A stretch of 64,000 nucleotides of DNA from Gammaproteobacteria bacterium (GCA_016874295.1 VGUH01000015.1:1-64000); one strand, 5' to 3'. Positions 28,659-40,401 are shown, counted from the stretch's first letter. The notes: generated from the sequence alone by a model not told the origin. Made by a program: numbers and translations.

Positions 28659-29461
28659 GCGATCATGAGCTCCGCGCCGGCGAGGAGCTCTTCGCCGACA
28701 CCGGCGGCGATGACGCAATTCTGGCCGAAGACGGCACCCTTGAGCGCGCGATTGTAGCGATAGGTCTTGAGCGTGCGCAGCGGCTCCTGATCCGCGTCGC
28801 GGGCGCAGGTTTCCTGGTCCGTGGTCGTGATCGAGCAGCGCGTGCAGTGCTTCACGCCGCGCAGCGTGACCGCGCCGAAGCGAAACTCGGTCCTTGCGTC
28901 CTCCGCGTGGGCCGGCACGCCCTCGATCACGATGTTCGGCCGGAATCGGTTCATTGGCAGGGGCGACGGCAGGCGGCGGTTGAGATCCTCGAGCGAGGCC
29001 CGTGAAATCATCAGTATCGGGTAGCCGTCGGTGAAGGTGACCGGGTGCCGGCCCGGCCCCGAGTACTCCGGATCGGCATCGCGCAGTTTCGACGTGACGA
29101 TGCGCACTAGGTGCAGCGGCGCCCCGAGCGCTGCGAGCAGCCAGTCGGCAGCCTCCTCGCCGGCATCCACGCCCGTGACCGTATCGCTCCAGATCCGGAC
29201 CGGACGTTCCGGCCCGCCATGCTCTGGATCGACGCTGAGCGCCGGCAGGCCGTCCGCCGTGAGCCGGAGTCTGCCGCCGACTGCCGTCGCGATCGCGGCG
29301 AGCCGCGGGTTCTCGCGCTGCGTGACGAAGCGGCCCGCGCCATCGACGATCATCCAGCGCCGGTCCCACTCGAGACCGGTTGCCGTCACGCGCGCGCGCT
29401 GCAGGTCGATCCCGCGACAGGACTTGACGGGGTAGACGTGCAGACTCGCGATATGTGCCAT
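28655..29461 (-). CDS. MOSC domain-containing protein, YcbX-like
   Basis: A 268-residue protein with an N-terminal MOSC beta-barrel (HIASLHVYPVKSCRGIDLQR, EWDRRWMIVDGAGRFVTQRE) followed by the MOSC domain. The conserved cysteine region is HCTRCSITTTDQETCARDAD. Relatives such as YcbX and mARC reduce N-hydroxylated compounds with a molybdenum cofactor. The C-terminal ferredoxin domain of E. coli YcbX is absent, so a separate electron donor would be needed. It starts seven bases after the stop of the lipase/CHAT gene on the same strand and is likely cotranscribed with it. Confidence 0.87.
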   Translation of the reverse strand: MAHIASLHVYPVKSCRGIDLQRARVTATGLEWDRRWMIVDGAGRFVTQRENPRLAAIATAVGGRLRLTADGLPALSVDPEHGGPERPVRIWSDTVTGVDAGEEAADWLLAALGAPLHLVRIVTSKLRDADPEYSGPGRHPVTFTDGYPILMISRASLEDLNRRLPSPLPMNRFRPNIVIEGVPAHAEDARTEFRFGAVTLRGVKHCTRCSITTTDQETCARDADQEPLRTLKTYRYNRALKGAVFGQNCVIAAGVGEELLAGAELMIA

Positions 29462-29468
29462 GCCGTGC

Positions 29469-32273
29469 TCAGCCTTGAGGTGCTTTCAGCGCGAAGTCGT
29501 AGCTGCCGTAATGCAGGTAGTTCGCCCAGTCGGCGGAGGGCAGGGCGCGCACCGCGGTGCGCGCCGCGCCGAGTGCGCTGCCGATCGACTCGCCCTTTGC
29601 GAGGTCGCGATAGAGTGCCGCCGCGAACGCAGCGGCCGAGCTGTCCGACACGGGCCACCAGGTGCCGATGAAGTTGGCGACACCGCCGCGCAGGAAGGCT
29701 TCGGCGAAGCCGACGCTGCGGCAGAGCTGGCGCAGCGGATTGACCGTCGTACGCAGGCGCCCGGATTCGCAGGCATTGAAGAACACGAGCGCCGGCACGG
29801 AATCCATGGCCGCGAGGTCGCCGCCCGAGAGCACCCGCCCGCCGGCGCACAGGATGCCGCTCGAGGCGGGCGCCTGTGCGTCGAACCAGGCGTGGCCCGC
29901 GAAGTGGATCGCGTCGTAGTCGCCGGAGCGAAACTCGGGAAGCAGGCGCGCGCGCGTCGCATCGCTGCCGCGGATCGCGGTGATGCCCGCGCCCTCGACC
30001 TGCGTCAGCATGGCGGCGACGCGCTCGCCTTCCTCAATCGCGCCCGGCAGGTCGCCGGTCGGGTTCACGACCAGCAGCACGTTGAACTCGCGCGCGCGGC
30101 GACGCTGTTCGCGCCACTTGGCGACCGACATGCCTTCCGCGGCGTAAAGCCGCGACAGGCCTTTCGCGGCCGCCGGCGCCCAGCCCTTGAGCGAGAGCGC
30201 CTCCCAGGGCCAGTGCGCGCTCGCGGTGTCGTGCACCACCACGATTGGCGCGGTCTTGACAGTGGGCAATGCCTCCGCGATTTCGGGCAGCAGCAGCAGC
30301 TCGCCGAGCCGCTCGCCGAATTCCCGCAGTTCATCGATCGAGATGCCGGGCACGAGCCGCGCGTGCTCGCGCTCAAGCAGGCGCTGGTCGAGACGGCGGG
30401 TCGCAACCAGCGCGGTCGCCTTGGGCGTCGGCCCGAGCAGCGCGGCGCGAAGATGCGCCGCGCTCTCCTGCACGAACAGCCAGGCGAGCGGCGTCGCCGT
30501 CGGCTTGACGGCGCGCACGGGCTTGATGACTGCAGGCTTTCGCTCGCGCGCAAGACCGAGCAGGGACGCGGCCGGATGCAGGCGCAGGAGATCCTCGGCG
30601 GCGTGCCGCGCGTCGGCCAGGCGCGCCGCATCGCGCGAGACGATCGTGATGCGCCGCGGGCGCTGCTGGGTTCTGAGGTCACCGAGCGCCGTCAGCACGC
30701 CCTCGAGCTGGGCGCGCGCGGCATCCGCGGGCCCGATGCCGGAGACTGTGCCCCAGAGCACCATCGCGAAGTTGTCGATGCCGGCGAGCGCCAGCGTGCG
30801 GGTGACGTTCGCCGCGGCGAGGCGTTGCACGTCCGGTCCGTAGCCTGCGAAATGGCCGAGGCCGGCGAACACGACGAGTCGCGGCGCGAGACCGCGGCGG
30901 CCGACCGGCAGCACGAAGACCTCGCCGGCGGTCGCGCTGATCGCCCTCCGGCGCGCGAGGTCGCTGATTGCGCCGTGGAGCATCCGGTCGACTGCGAGCG
31001 CAGCGCCCGCGGGTTCGACATTCGCAAAGGCGCCCAGCACGATCGCGGTCGCGGTGCTCTGCGTGATGCTGCCTTCCAGAAATGCGAGTTCGACGGATTT
31101 CGCACGGGCGTCACGCCTCGGCGCGCCTTTGGTGGAGGGCTGCGTGACGCCGATGAACTCCTTCAGGAATTCGCGCTGCTCGCGCTCGGACAGGTCGCCC
31201 CAGGCGACCTTGGGTGCGGGCGCGAGCCGCGCGTCCTCCTGCCAGAGTGTCGGCACGCCGCGGCGGTGGGGCAGCACGGCGGGCAGGGCGTCGGTCCTGC
31301 CGTCGCGCGCAAGATCGGCGACCGCGCGCCCGACCTCGGCGTTGCCGGGCAGCGAGCCGTGGCTCTCTCCGACATACCAGGTTGCGAGCTTCGGCCACTG
31401 CGCGAGCGCGAGGGGTACCGTGCCATCGCCAGCCGGACCGCGGCCGTACTCGAGCTTGCGGCGCGAGCGGCGCAGGCCGAGGATCGTGTCCTGGCCGAAA
31501 CCGGCGATCAGGCGGAAGCGCTCATCGGGTGGGGGCAGGGCGGCGATCGAGTTACGGGCGGCCTTCAGGAGGTCGGCTTCGGGTTTCGGGCCGTCCGGCC
31601 ATTGGGCCGGGCCGAAGGGGTCGAAATCCTTGCACAGACCGACTGCGGGCAGGAGACCGCGGAGGCCTGGCAATGTGGTCAGCATCCGGCGCGCGAGCTC
31701 GTCGGCGCTGTGCTTGAGGTCGAGCATCGCGACGCGACGGACGAGCGGGTAGGTGCCGCGCAGCGCCTGGACCGCGATGAATGCGCCCCGGTTCGGCGTG
31801 CCGAGCTGGATCACGCGGCCGATGCGCTCGCCGCCCTTGTGGGCGAGGGCCGCGCGCGCGACCAGGCCGCCCATGCTGTGAGCGACGAGGACCACGTCCT
31901 AGCGCTTTTCGCGCAGCAGGCGGTCGGCGAGTTCGCGGCCGCTCCAGTCGATGGCGCGGCGCCAGTCGTAGGGATGGAACACGGCGTCGAAGCCGGCGAT
32001 CCGCAGCACCAGGCGCAGACGTTCATAGGCGAACTTGATGACGCTGACCGCCCGGTAACGGTTGCCGTCGGGCAGGGCCAGCTTGACCAGCTCGCCCTGC
32101 GCGATCTCGACGGGATCGAACCAGGTGACGTCGATGCCCCCGTTCTTGCGCGAGCGGCCGATGCTCGAGCCCATGATGCCCGGCAGGATCAGCAGGCGCG
32201 GGCCGCCACGCATGCCCGCGGCGCGCCGGGCGAGTCGCGATAGCTCCTGTTCCGTCTCGAGATACGCCGGCAT
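29469..32273 (-). pseudogene. LCAT-like lipase / M17-N-like / CHAT protease fusion, split by one amber codon
   Basis: One 934-residue reading frame interrupted only by a TAG at 31899-31901, after residue 124. Residues 1 to about 350 are an LCAT-type alpha/beta hydrolase: oxyanion LPGIMGSS, nucleophile VLVAHSMGG (just after the TAG), acid GPAGDGTVPLA, and histidine ESHGSLPGN. A middle region (GAFANVEPAGAALAVDRMLH, then GAISDLARR and LVVFAGLGHF) resembles the non-catalytic N-terminal domain of M17 leucyl aminopeptidases. The last 250 or so residues are a CHAT caspase-like protease with its histidine in HFAGHAWF and cysteine in VFFNACESG. If the amber is not read through, the second part could start at GTG 31895 but would lack the oxyanion region. 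No family name is known to me for this combination. Confidence 0.8.
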
Positions 32274-32298
32274 GCCGCGATTTTATGGCGATTTTATG

Positions 32299-32355
32299 GT
32301 GCCGGGTCGCACTTATCGCACTTATTCGCTCCCGCGAATAAGTGCGACCCGGCAC
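32299..32355. repeat. family-A palindromic repeat, shortened copy
   Basis: The left arm GTGCCGGGTCGCACTTAT has the full two GCACTTAT units. The right arm has lost one and ends AAGTGCGACCCGGCAC. A short TTCGC/GCGAA inner stem is at the centre. It lies between the start of the lipase/CHAT gene and the stop of the cupin gene, both on the minus strand. Confidence 0.8.
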
Positions 32356-32366
32356 TGTTATCGCAT

Positions 32367-32831
32367 CTACTCCGTGATCGGCCCCTCAGGCGAGTAGATC
32401 ACGTAGATCTTCGTATAGCCCTCGGTGTCCCAGACGCCGGTCCAGTCGGCGGGGATCACGACTGAGTCGCCGGCGCGAACCTCGGTGACCTTGCCGTCGC
32501 TCGAGGTCAGCGTCACGCCGCCCTCGAGGAAGTGCATGTACTCGTTGACCCCGTACGGGGTCTTGATCTCGGCGCGCACCTTGCCGGAGCGGTACATGCC
32601 GGCGTCGAACTGCTTGTCCTTCGACAGGAAAAATTCGACGTCGTGCGTCGTGTTGCCGTCTTCGGTCTTCACCACCGGCTCGTAGTCCTCGAAAATCTTC
32701 CCGGCAACCTGGTCGCGCGTGATCCGGACGGGGTGAACTGCATCGGCCGATGCCGCACCGATCGGGCCCAACAACGCGCAGCAGGCGAACGCGAAGCAGA
32801 CGTGTGTGAAGCGTGTCGAGCGACGAAACAT
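32367..32831 (-). CDS. secreted cupin-domain protein
   Basis: A 154-residue exported small cupin. The start at 32831 opens a signal peptide (FTHVCFAFACCALLGPIGAA). The cupin core includes GVNEYMHFLEGGVTLTSSDG and VRAGDSVVIPADWTGVWDTE. Only one histidine (MHFLEGG) remains of the usual metal-ligand set in motif 1, so metal binding is uncertain. The function is unknown; similar proteins are often of the DUF861/ethanolamine-utilisation cupin type. Confidence 0.75.
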   Translation of the reverse strand: MFRRSTRFTHVCFAFACCALLGPIGAASADAVHPVRITRDQVAGKIFEDYEPVVKTEDGNTTHDVEFFLSKDKQFDAGMYRSGKVRAEIKTPYGVNEYMHFLEGGVTLTSSDGKVTEVRAGDSVVIPADWTGVWDTEGYTKIYVIYSPEGPITE

Positions 32832-32950
32832 GGCGTACTCCTGAAATGTGGCCCAATCGGGGACGGCCAGCATACCGTTTCGCCTGTGCCGCGGGGTTCA
32901 TCGGGCATTTTCTCGCCGCCGCGCCAGGCTTGCCGGGTGTACCGCGCCGC

Positions 32951-32980
32951 AATAAGTGCGATAAGTGCGACCCGGCACCA
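32951..32980. repeat. family-A repeat, right arm only
   Basis: A half element: AATAAGTGCGATAAGTGCGA followed by CCCGGCACCA, with no matching left arm. It ends exactly where the stop codon of the PHB-depolymerase-like gene begins (32981). It could be a decayed remnant of a full palindrome. Confidence 0.8.
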
Positions 32981-34000
32981 TCAGATGCCGAGGGCGGTGA
33001 GCATGCGGCGCACGGCGGAGAGCTGGGCGCCGCTTCTTGCCGCGTAGTCGGCGCCGCTGTAGCCCCACCAGTCCCAGCAGCCGCGCGGGTTCATGGGCCA
33101 GAACCAGCTCTTCTCGACCTGCGGGTACAGCACGACGATGTGGTTGGCGTCGGCCCAGCGGTTGTAGCCGGCCTGGCGCGCGAAGCTCCGCCCGATGAAT
33201 CCGATCCCCTGCCGGCAGCCGTGGAACGCGACGTGGACCCGGCAGCGCGCGCCCGCAGCGCAATCCTTCGGCAAGTAGACGAAGCCCGTTTCCGCCATTG
33301 ACGCGAGCGCGCCGCGAGTGACGTAGCGCGACTGCCCGAACTCGCGCAGCTCGCCGCCTGGCTCGCCGGCGGGCTCGGCGAGATCGCCATACAGGTATTT
33401 CAGCATCTCGCCCGCCGCGTCGTAGCCGCAGGCGAGGATCCACGGCGGCGCGTCCTTGGCGCAGGCGCCGCCGTCAGACACGGTCGGAAAACCGTGCGCG
33501 GCCGGCACCCGGGTCTCGAACCGGATCCGCTCGAGCGGCACAAAGGCCTTGTAGAACCGCAGCAGCGAATCCGCGACCGCCCGGCCTATTCGCTCGTCCT
33601 TCGCACCGTGAAAGATCCAGATGCGATCCGGCGCGAGCCAGGACGGATCGTCCACGACGCCAGCGGCCGCGCTCGAGCGCAGCGCTGCGATCAGCGCCTG
33701 CTCATGCGGGCCGCCCGCGGAGCCCGCGAGGCAGTCCCGCATCGCCCGGGTTACCACGCCCTGCGCGCAGAGCCACGGTCCCGCGCCGACGATACCCGCG
33801 CCGATCACGTCCTGCGAGAAAGCCACCTGGTACTGCGTCGCCATGTAGCCGCCGGACGAGGCGCCGGAGACCGTGAGGCTGCCGGGCAGGAGATTGAGTC
33901 GCGGCAAGGGCGCGGCCGCGTGCGCGGCGACCATGACCCCGGCGGTCATGGCGATGGCAGTCGTTCCCAGGAAACCGGCGACGCCCATGGCGCCGGCCAT
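32981..34000 (-). CDS. PHB depolymerase-like secreted esterase
   Basis: A 339-residue exported alpha/beta hydrolase of the poly(3-hydroxybutyrate) depolymerase type. A hydrophobic N-terminal segment acts as a signal peptide (ATTAIAMTAG-like region to about residue 30). The lipase box is VSGASSGGYMATQYQVAFS, with GAGPWLCAQG after it. HVAFHGCRQGIGFIG and NRWADANHIVVLYPQV are the later family motifs. It probably degrades short-chain polyhydroxyalkanoate or related esters outside the cytoplasm. It is divergent from rquA. Confidence 0.82.
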   Translation of the reverse strand: MAGAMGVAGFLGTTAIAMTAGVMVAAHAAAPLPRLNLLPGSLTVSGASSGGYMATQYQVAFSQDVIGAGIVGAGPWLCAQGVVTRAMRDCLAGSAGGPHEQALIAALRSSAAAGVVDDPSWLAPDRIWIFHGAKDERIGRAVADSLLRFYKAFVPLERIRFETRVPAAHGFPTVSDGGACAKDAPPWILACGYDAAGEMLKYLYGDLAEPAGEPGGELREFGQSRYVTRGALASMAETGFVYLPKDCAAGARCRVHVAFHGCRQGIGFIGRSFARQAGYNRWADANHIVVLYPQVEKSWFWPMNPRGCWDWWGYSGADYAARSGAQLSAVRRMLTALGI

Positions 34001-34001
34001 T

Positions 34002-34178
34002 ATGGCGTCGGCCGCGGGCGATCAGCCTGCGGATTTCGCGTGCGGACCGCCGGATACCGTACCGTCGCTCCTGGCAAGCGGCGCCAATGCCTGGGACTAC
34101 GATGCCAGCCTGGTCGGGGTCTCATTCCGCTATCGGTTCGGCGGCGGTGATGGCGCAGCCGCAGCAGCGGAACCTTGA
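34002..34178 (+). pseudogene. possible fragment of an outer-membrane barrel C-terminus
   Basis: A 58-codon frame ends with ANAWDYDASLVGVSFRYRFG and a short Ala-rich tail. Alternating residues and the terminal YRF resemble the last strands of an outer-membrane beta-barrel. It lacks any beginning and overlaps the rquA start by 29 bases. It may be a leftover of a deleted gene or a chance frame; no upstream part is present because the PHB-depolymerase-like gene begins two bases away. Confidence 0.22.
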
Positions 34179-34941
34179 GCTGAGTCACGTCCACGGTGTC
34201 GCCTTGAGCGTCGAGTCGCGGCGCCTCGCGGCCGAGGTGGCGATACCGCAATACCTCGCGGAGGCCTACTGGTGGGCCTACCTGCATCCGCGCGCCCTGT
34301 ACCTGTTCGAGCGGCAGTGGGTGGTCAACCTGATCCTGTGGGGAAACTTCAACCGCCTGCGGGATGCGGCACTCGCCGCACTCGGCGGCAACCTGCACGG
34401 GCGGACGCTGCAGGTTTCCTGCGCGTACGGTGACCTGACGACCCGCATGGCGGCGAGGCTCGCCCGCGGCGCGCAGCTGCACGTGGTCGACGTGCTGCGC
34501 ATCCAGCTCGAGAATCTCGCGCGCAAGTTGCCGGTCGGCATGCTGTGCCGGCGCAGCCACGAGGGTCATGAAACGCCGGCCGTGGAGCTGATCCACGGCA
34601 ACAGCGCCGCGCTGACCCTTCAGTCCGCCAGCTACGACAGGGCGCTGCTGTTCTTTCTGCTGCACGAGCAGCCCGCCGAGGTTCGTCGCGTAACACTGGT
34701 GGAGGCCCTGCGCGTGGTGAAGCCGGGCGGCCGCGTCGTGGTCGTCGATTACCACCGCCCGCATCGGCTCCATCCCCTGTACTGGCCGATGCACGGCGTG
34801 TTCCAGGCGCTGGAACCCTTTGCGCTCGATTTCTGGAGCAGCGAGCTGGCCGGCTGGATTCCGCCTGGGACGCGCATCGCCGGTCTGCACAAGCGGACTT
34901 TCTTCGGCGGTCTCTACCAGCTCGTGTCGATCACCGTCTAG
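34150..34941 (+). CDS. rquA: rhodoquinone biosynthesis methyltransferase-like protein RquA
   Basis: A 263-residue RquA, the enzyme that converts ubiquinone to rhodoquinone, the low-potential quinone used for fumarate reduction without oxygen. Family hallmarks are YWWAYLHPRALYLFERQWVV, then NLILWGNFNRLRDAAL, the altered SAM motif LQVSCAYGDLTTRMAARL in place of the usual glycine-rich loop, VVDVLRIQLENLARKL and LLFFLLHEQPAEVRR. The C-terminus LEPFALDFWSSELAGWIPPG then TFFGGLYQLVSITV is also typical. The ATG at 34150 gives the usual N-terminal length. It is convergent with oxyR. Confidence 0.88.
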   Translation: MAQPQQRNLELSHVHGVALSVESRRLAAEVAIPQYLAEAYWWAYLHPRALYLFERQWVVNLILWGNFNRLRDAALAALGGNLHGRTLQVSCAYGDLTTRMAARLARGAQLHVVDVLRIQLENLARKLPVGMLCRRSHEGHETPAVELIHGNSAALTLQSASYDRALLFFLLHEQPAEVRRVTLVEALRVVKPGGRVVVVDYHRPHRLHPLYWPMHGVFQALEPFALDFWSSELAGWIPPGTRIAGLHKRTFFGGLYQLVSITV

Positions 34942-34950
34942 CGCCGCGGT

Positions 34951-35835
34951 TCACGGCGCCGCACGTACTAGGTGCTCGCAGACTTCCGCGATCGCCTCGC
35001 CGCGCGAGGTCGAGCGACGCCAGGCGGCGCCGATCACGCGGTGTTGTGCCGGCGCCGCGAATGGTCGCACGGCCAGCCCGCGCGTCGCCGCGAACGGCCC
35101 GGCGGCTGCGAGCTCCGGCAGCAGCGTGAGGCCGAGCCCGGAGGCCACCATCTGCCGCAGCGTCTCAAGGCTGGTGGCGCGAAACGCCTGCTCCTCCGTG
35201 CCAACGTGCCCGCAGACCTCGAGCGCCTGGTCGCGCAGGCAATGGCCTTCCTCGAGCAGCAGCAGCTTCTCGCCCTCGAGATCGGTCGCACGCACCTGCT
35301 GCTTCGCCGCCAGCCGGTGACGGCCCGGCATCGCGACCAGGAACGGCTCGGAAAACAGCGTGCGCGTCGCGAGGCCCCGGGTCTCGGCCGGCAGCGCAAG
35401 GATCGCGAGGTCGAGCTCGCCGTCGAGCGTGCGCTCGACGAGCGGGGCCGTCTGGTATTCGTGCAGGAGCAGCGACAGCTTCGGCAGCGCCCTGGCGATC
35501 TTCGGTGCGACCCGCGGCAGCAGGTAGGGCCCGAGCGTCGGGATGAGGCCGACCTTCAGTGGTCCGGAGAGCGGGTCCTGGCTGGCCCGGGCGAGTCCGC
35601 GGATGTCCTCGGCGTCCTGCAGCATGCGCCGGGCGCGCTGGACGACGGCTTCGCCCGTGACCGTCAGCGCGACCTGCCGCGGCCGCCGCTCGACGAGGGC
35701 GACGCCCAGGAATTCCTCGAGCTTGCGCAGCTGCGCCGAGAGCGTCGGCTGGGACACATGGCAGCGCTCGGCGGCGCGGCCGAAATGCCGGGTTTCCGCG
35801 AGCGCGACGAGGTACTGGAGGTCGCGCAGATTCAT
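34951..35835 (-). CDS. oxyR: hydrogen-peroxide sensing LysR regulator OxyR
   Basis: A 294-residue LysR-type regulator. The N-terminal HTH is at residues 1-60 (FGRAAERCHVSQPTLSAQLR). The redox cysteines fall at 199 and 208 in EEGHCLRDQALEVC, the same numbering as E. coli OxyR, so this is a peroxide sensor that forms a disulfide. It is divergent from katG, with a tandem OxyR operator in the 91-bp gap that covers its own start codon, indicating autorepression and katG activation. Confidence 0.95.
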   Translation of the reverse strand: MNLRDLQYLVALAETRHFGRAAERCHVSQPTLSAQLRKLEEFLGVALVERRPRQVALTVTGEAVVQRARRMLQDAEDIRGLARASQDPLSGPLKVGLIPTLGPYLLPRVAPKIARALPKLSLLLHEYQTAPLVERTLDGELDLAILALPAETRGLATRTLFSEPFLVAMPGRHRLAAKQQVRATDLEGEKLLLLEEGHCLRDQALEVCGHVGTEEQAFRATSLETLRQMVASGLGLTLLPELAAAGPFAATRGLAVRPFAAPAQHRVIGAAWRRSTSRGEAIAEVCEHLVRAAP

Positions 35836-35870
35836 AGATGTAAACTATCGTAACGATACTGACAATCGAT
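35834..35870. promoter_or_regulatory. OxyR operator between oxyR and katG
   Basis: ATAGATGTAAACTAT at 35834-35848 matches all fixed positions of the OxyR half-operator consensus ATAGnTnnnAnCTAT. Seven bases later comes a second, weaker copy, ATACTGACAATCGAT (35856-35870). This is the spacing expected for an OxyR tetramer contacting four turns. The first copy overlaps the oxyR start codon (35833-35835). Confidence 0.85.
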
Positions 35871-35884
35871 TGCAGCAATGATGA

Positions 35885-38119
<2,235 letters not shown>

Positions 38120-38120
38120 T

Positions 38121-38208
38121 CGGTGCCGGGTCGCACTTATCGTACTTATTGAGTTGCAGGGATACACCCTTGCAACTCAATAAGTACGATAAGTGCGACC
38201 CGGCACCG
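38121..38208. repeat. family-A palindromic repeat with extended inner stem
   Basis: The arms CGGTGCCGGGTCGCACTT and complement carry the T/A variant (CGTACTTATT with AATAAGTACG). Inside them GAGTTGCA pairs with TGCAACTC, so the hairpin is almost continuous. It lies two bases after the katG stop. A 15-bp unit (CCGCACGACGCGACG) is then repeated nearly twice at 38206-38234, up to the next gene's start. Confidence 0.88.
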
Positions 38209-38234
38209 CACGACGCGACGCCGCACGACGCGAC

Positions 38235-38699
38235 ATGAACTGGAAGGTCACCCTGATCGGTGGGCTGGCCTATTATCTGGCCCTGCTCGTCGTTTCGATG
38301 GTGCTGGGCCATTTCATCCACGATCCCGCCGCCGGCGTTCTCGCCGGGGCCTATCGCGATACCGCCGCCTTCTGGCGGCCCGAGCTCATGTCGAATCCGC
38401 CCGACATGAGCCTCATGTGGCGGCTGTGGATCCCGTCCGGCCTTACCGCAGCGCTCATCGCCGCCGCCGTTTACTCGGTCGTCCGCTCTGCACTCACGGG
38501 CCCATCCTGGCGCCGCGGGCTCCAGTTCGGCCTAATCACCATCGCCTTCTGCGTCATCAACGCGCTCGGCTACCACGGCATCTTCAACCTGCCGGACAAG
38601 ATCTGGGTCTGGTGGATCGCCGGCAGCGTGATGTCCAACCTGGTCGCAGGCGCGCTGCTCGGCGTGGTCGCCGAGAAGATGGCACCGGCGGCCAGGTGA
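38235..38699 (+). CDS. small multi-pass membrane protein
   Basis: A 154-residue protein with about four membrane segments (LIGGLAYYLALLVVSMVLGH, LTAALIAAAVYSVVR, FGLITIAFCVINALGYHGIF and IAGSVMSNLVAGALLGVVAE). No known domain is recognised. The start ATG at 38235 follows directly after a tandem 15-bp repeat and lacks a visible ribosome-binding site. The DUF2269-like gene follows 27 bp later on the same strand, so the two membrane proteins probably form an operon. Confidence 0.7.
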   Translation: MNWKVTLIGGLAYYLALLVVSMVLGHFIHDPAAGVLAGAYRDTAAFWRPELMSNPPDMSLMWRLWIPSGLTAALIAAAVYSVVRSALTGPSWRRGLQFGLITIAFCVINALGYHGIFNLPDKIWVWWIAGSVMSNLVAGALLGVVAEKMAPAAR

Positions 38700-38726
38700 G
38701 CCAGGCGCCGCAAGGAGGTTGACGCG

Positions 38727-39197
38727 ATGTACCTGTGGCTCAAGCTGATCCACGTGCTCGCGGTCGTGATGTTCATCGGCAACATCGTGACCGGCGTCTT
38801 CTGGCACAAGCACGCGATGAAGACCCGCGACGCCCGGCTGCTCGCGCACGCGATGGACGGCGTGATCCGCAGCGACCGCCTGTTCACCATTCCGGGCGTG
38901 ATCCTCATCATCGTGAGCGGCGTGCTTGGCGCGATCCAGGGCGGCTTTCCGCTGCTGCGCACGCCGTGGATACTGTGGACGCTCGTCCTGTTCAGCATCT
39001 CGGGCGCGGTCTTCGGCATACGGCTCGCGCCGCTGCAGCGGCAGATGCGCGCCCAGGCGGAGGCGGGCGCGCACGGCGGCGCCTTCGACTACGTCGCCTA
39101 TCACCGCCTGTCGCGGCAATGGGATTTCTGGGGCTTCCTCGCGACCGCGACGCCGCTGCTCGCGCTCGCGCTGATGGTGCTGAAGCCCGTGTTCTGA
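38727..39197 (+). CDS. DUF2269-like integral membrane protein
   Basis: A 156-residue membrane protein with four predicted helices and the family-like pattern LKLIHVLAVVMFIGNIVTGV, FWHKHA and GVILIIVSGVLGAIQGGFPL. Conserved His residues near the first helix recall the DUF2269/CopD-like group, some members of which bind heme or copper; that is inference. AAGGAGG at 38712-38718 is a strong ribosome-binding site. It follows another small membrane protein. Confidence 0.75.
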   Translation: MYLWLKLIHVLAVVMFIGNIVTGVFWHKHAMKTRDARLLAHAMDGVIRSDRLFTIPGVILIIVSGVLGAIQGGFPLLRTPWILWTLVLFSISGAVFGIRLAPLQRQMRAQAEAGAHGGAFDYVAYHRLSRQWDFWGFLATATPLLALALMVLKPVF

Positions 39198-39233
39198 TAT
39201 GGCCCCCGCGTGTCAACGGGCGCGGATGCGGCG

Positions 39234-39655
39234 CTAGCGCAGCGCGCGCAGCGAAGCGAGCGTCGCCTGGCGCAGCTCTTCGATCGCGCCGTCGATGCGC
39301 CGGAAGGCGCCCTCGTCCTCGACCAGGCTTTCGGCGTTCTCTTCCCAGGCCGACTTCAGCTCCGCGGCTTCCCGCATGACGTCCGCCGGCATGATCGTCG
39401 CCAGGTCGTTGATGGTCAGCGCGTCCGCCCAGCCCATCCTCGGATCGCCGCGCTGGTCGCCGGCGCTGTAATGCGCATAGAAGATGATCTGCTGCAGTGA
39501 ACCGATTTCCTGCAGCAGCTCGATGCCGGCCACGCGCACGTTCCGGTTGCGCTCGGTCTGTTCATTGCGCCAGGTGTTGTACCCGAGCGCTGCGAGGGCG
39601 ACGGCGAGGCTGGTCAGCGCCACCAGGTTGTCGCGCAACTGCTGGCGCATGCCGC

Positions 39656-39659
<4 letters not shown>
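39234..39659 (-). CDS. hypothetical single-pass membrane protein
   Basis: A 141-residue protein with an N-terminal membrane helix (LVALTSLAVALAALGYNTW) followed by a charged helical domain (VRVAGIELLQEIGSLQQIIF). The pattern resembles small proteins annotated only as hypothetical in proteobacteria. GTG 39659 overlaps the stop of the DUF938 gene (GTGA); ATG 39650 is an alternative start. Coupling to the DUF938 gene would be weakened by the amber codon in that gene. Confidence 0.6.
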
Positions 39660-40365
<706 letters not shown>

Positions 40366-40401
40366 ACCTCGCGCGCCGTCCCTGTACGCGTCGACAGGTG
40401 C

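Noticed and set aside
29460-32243. Plus-strand open frame of about 930 codons opposite the lipase/CHAT gene
   Set aside because: Shadow frame with low-complexity basic composition; the minus strand carries clear catalytic motifs.
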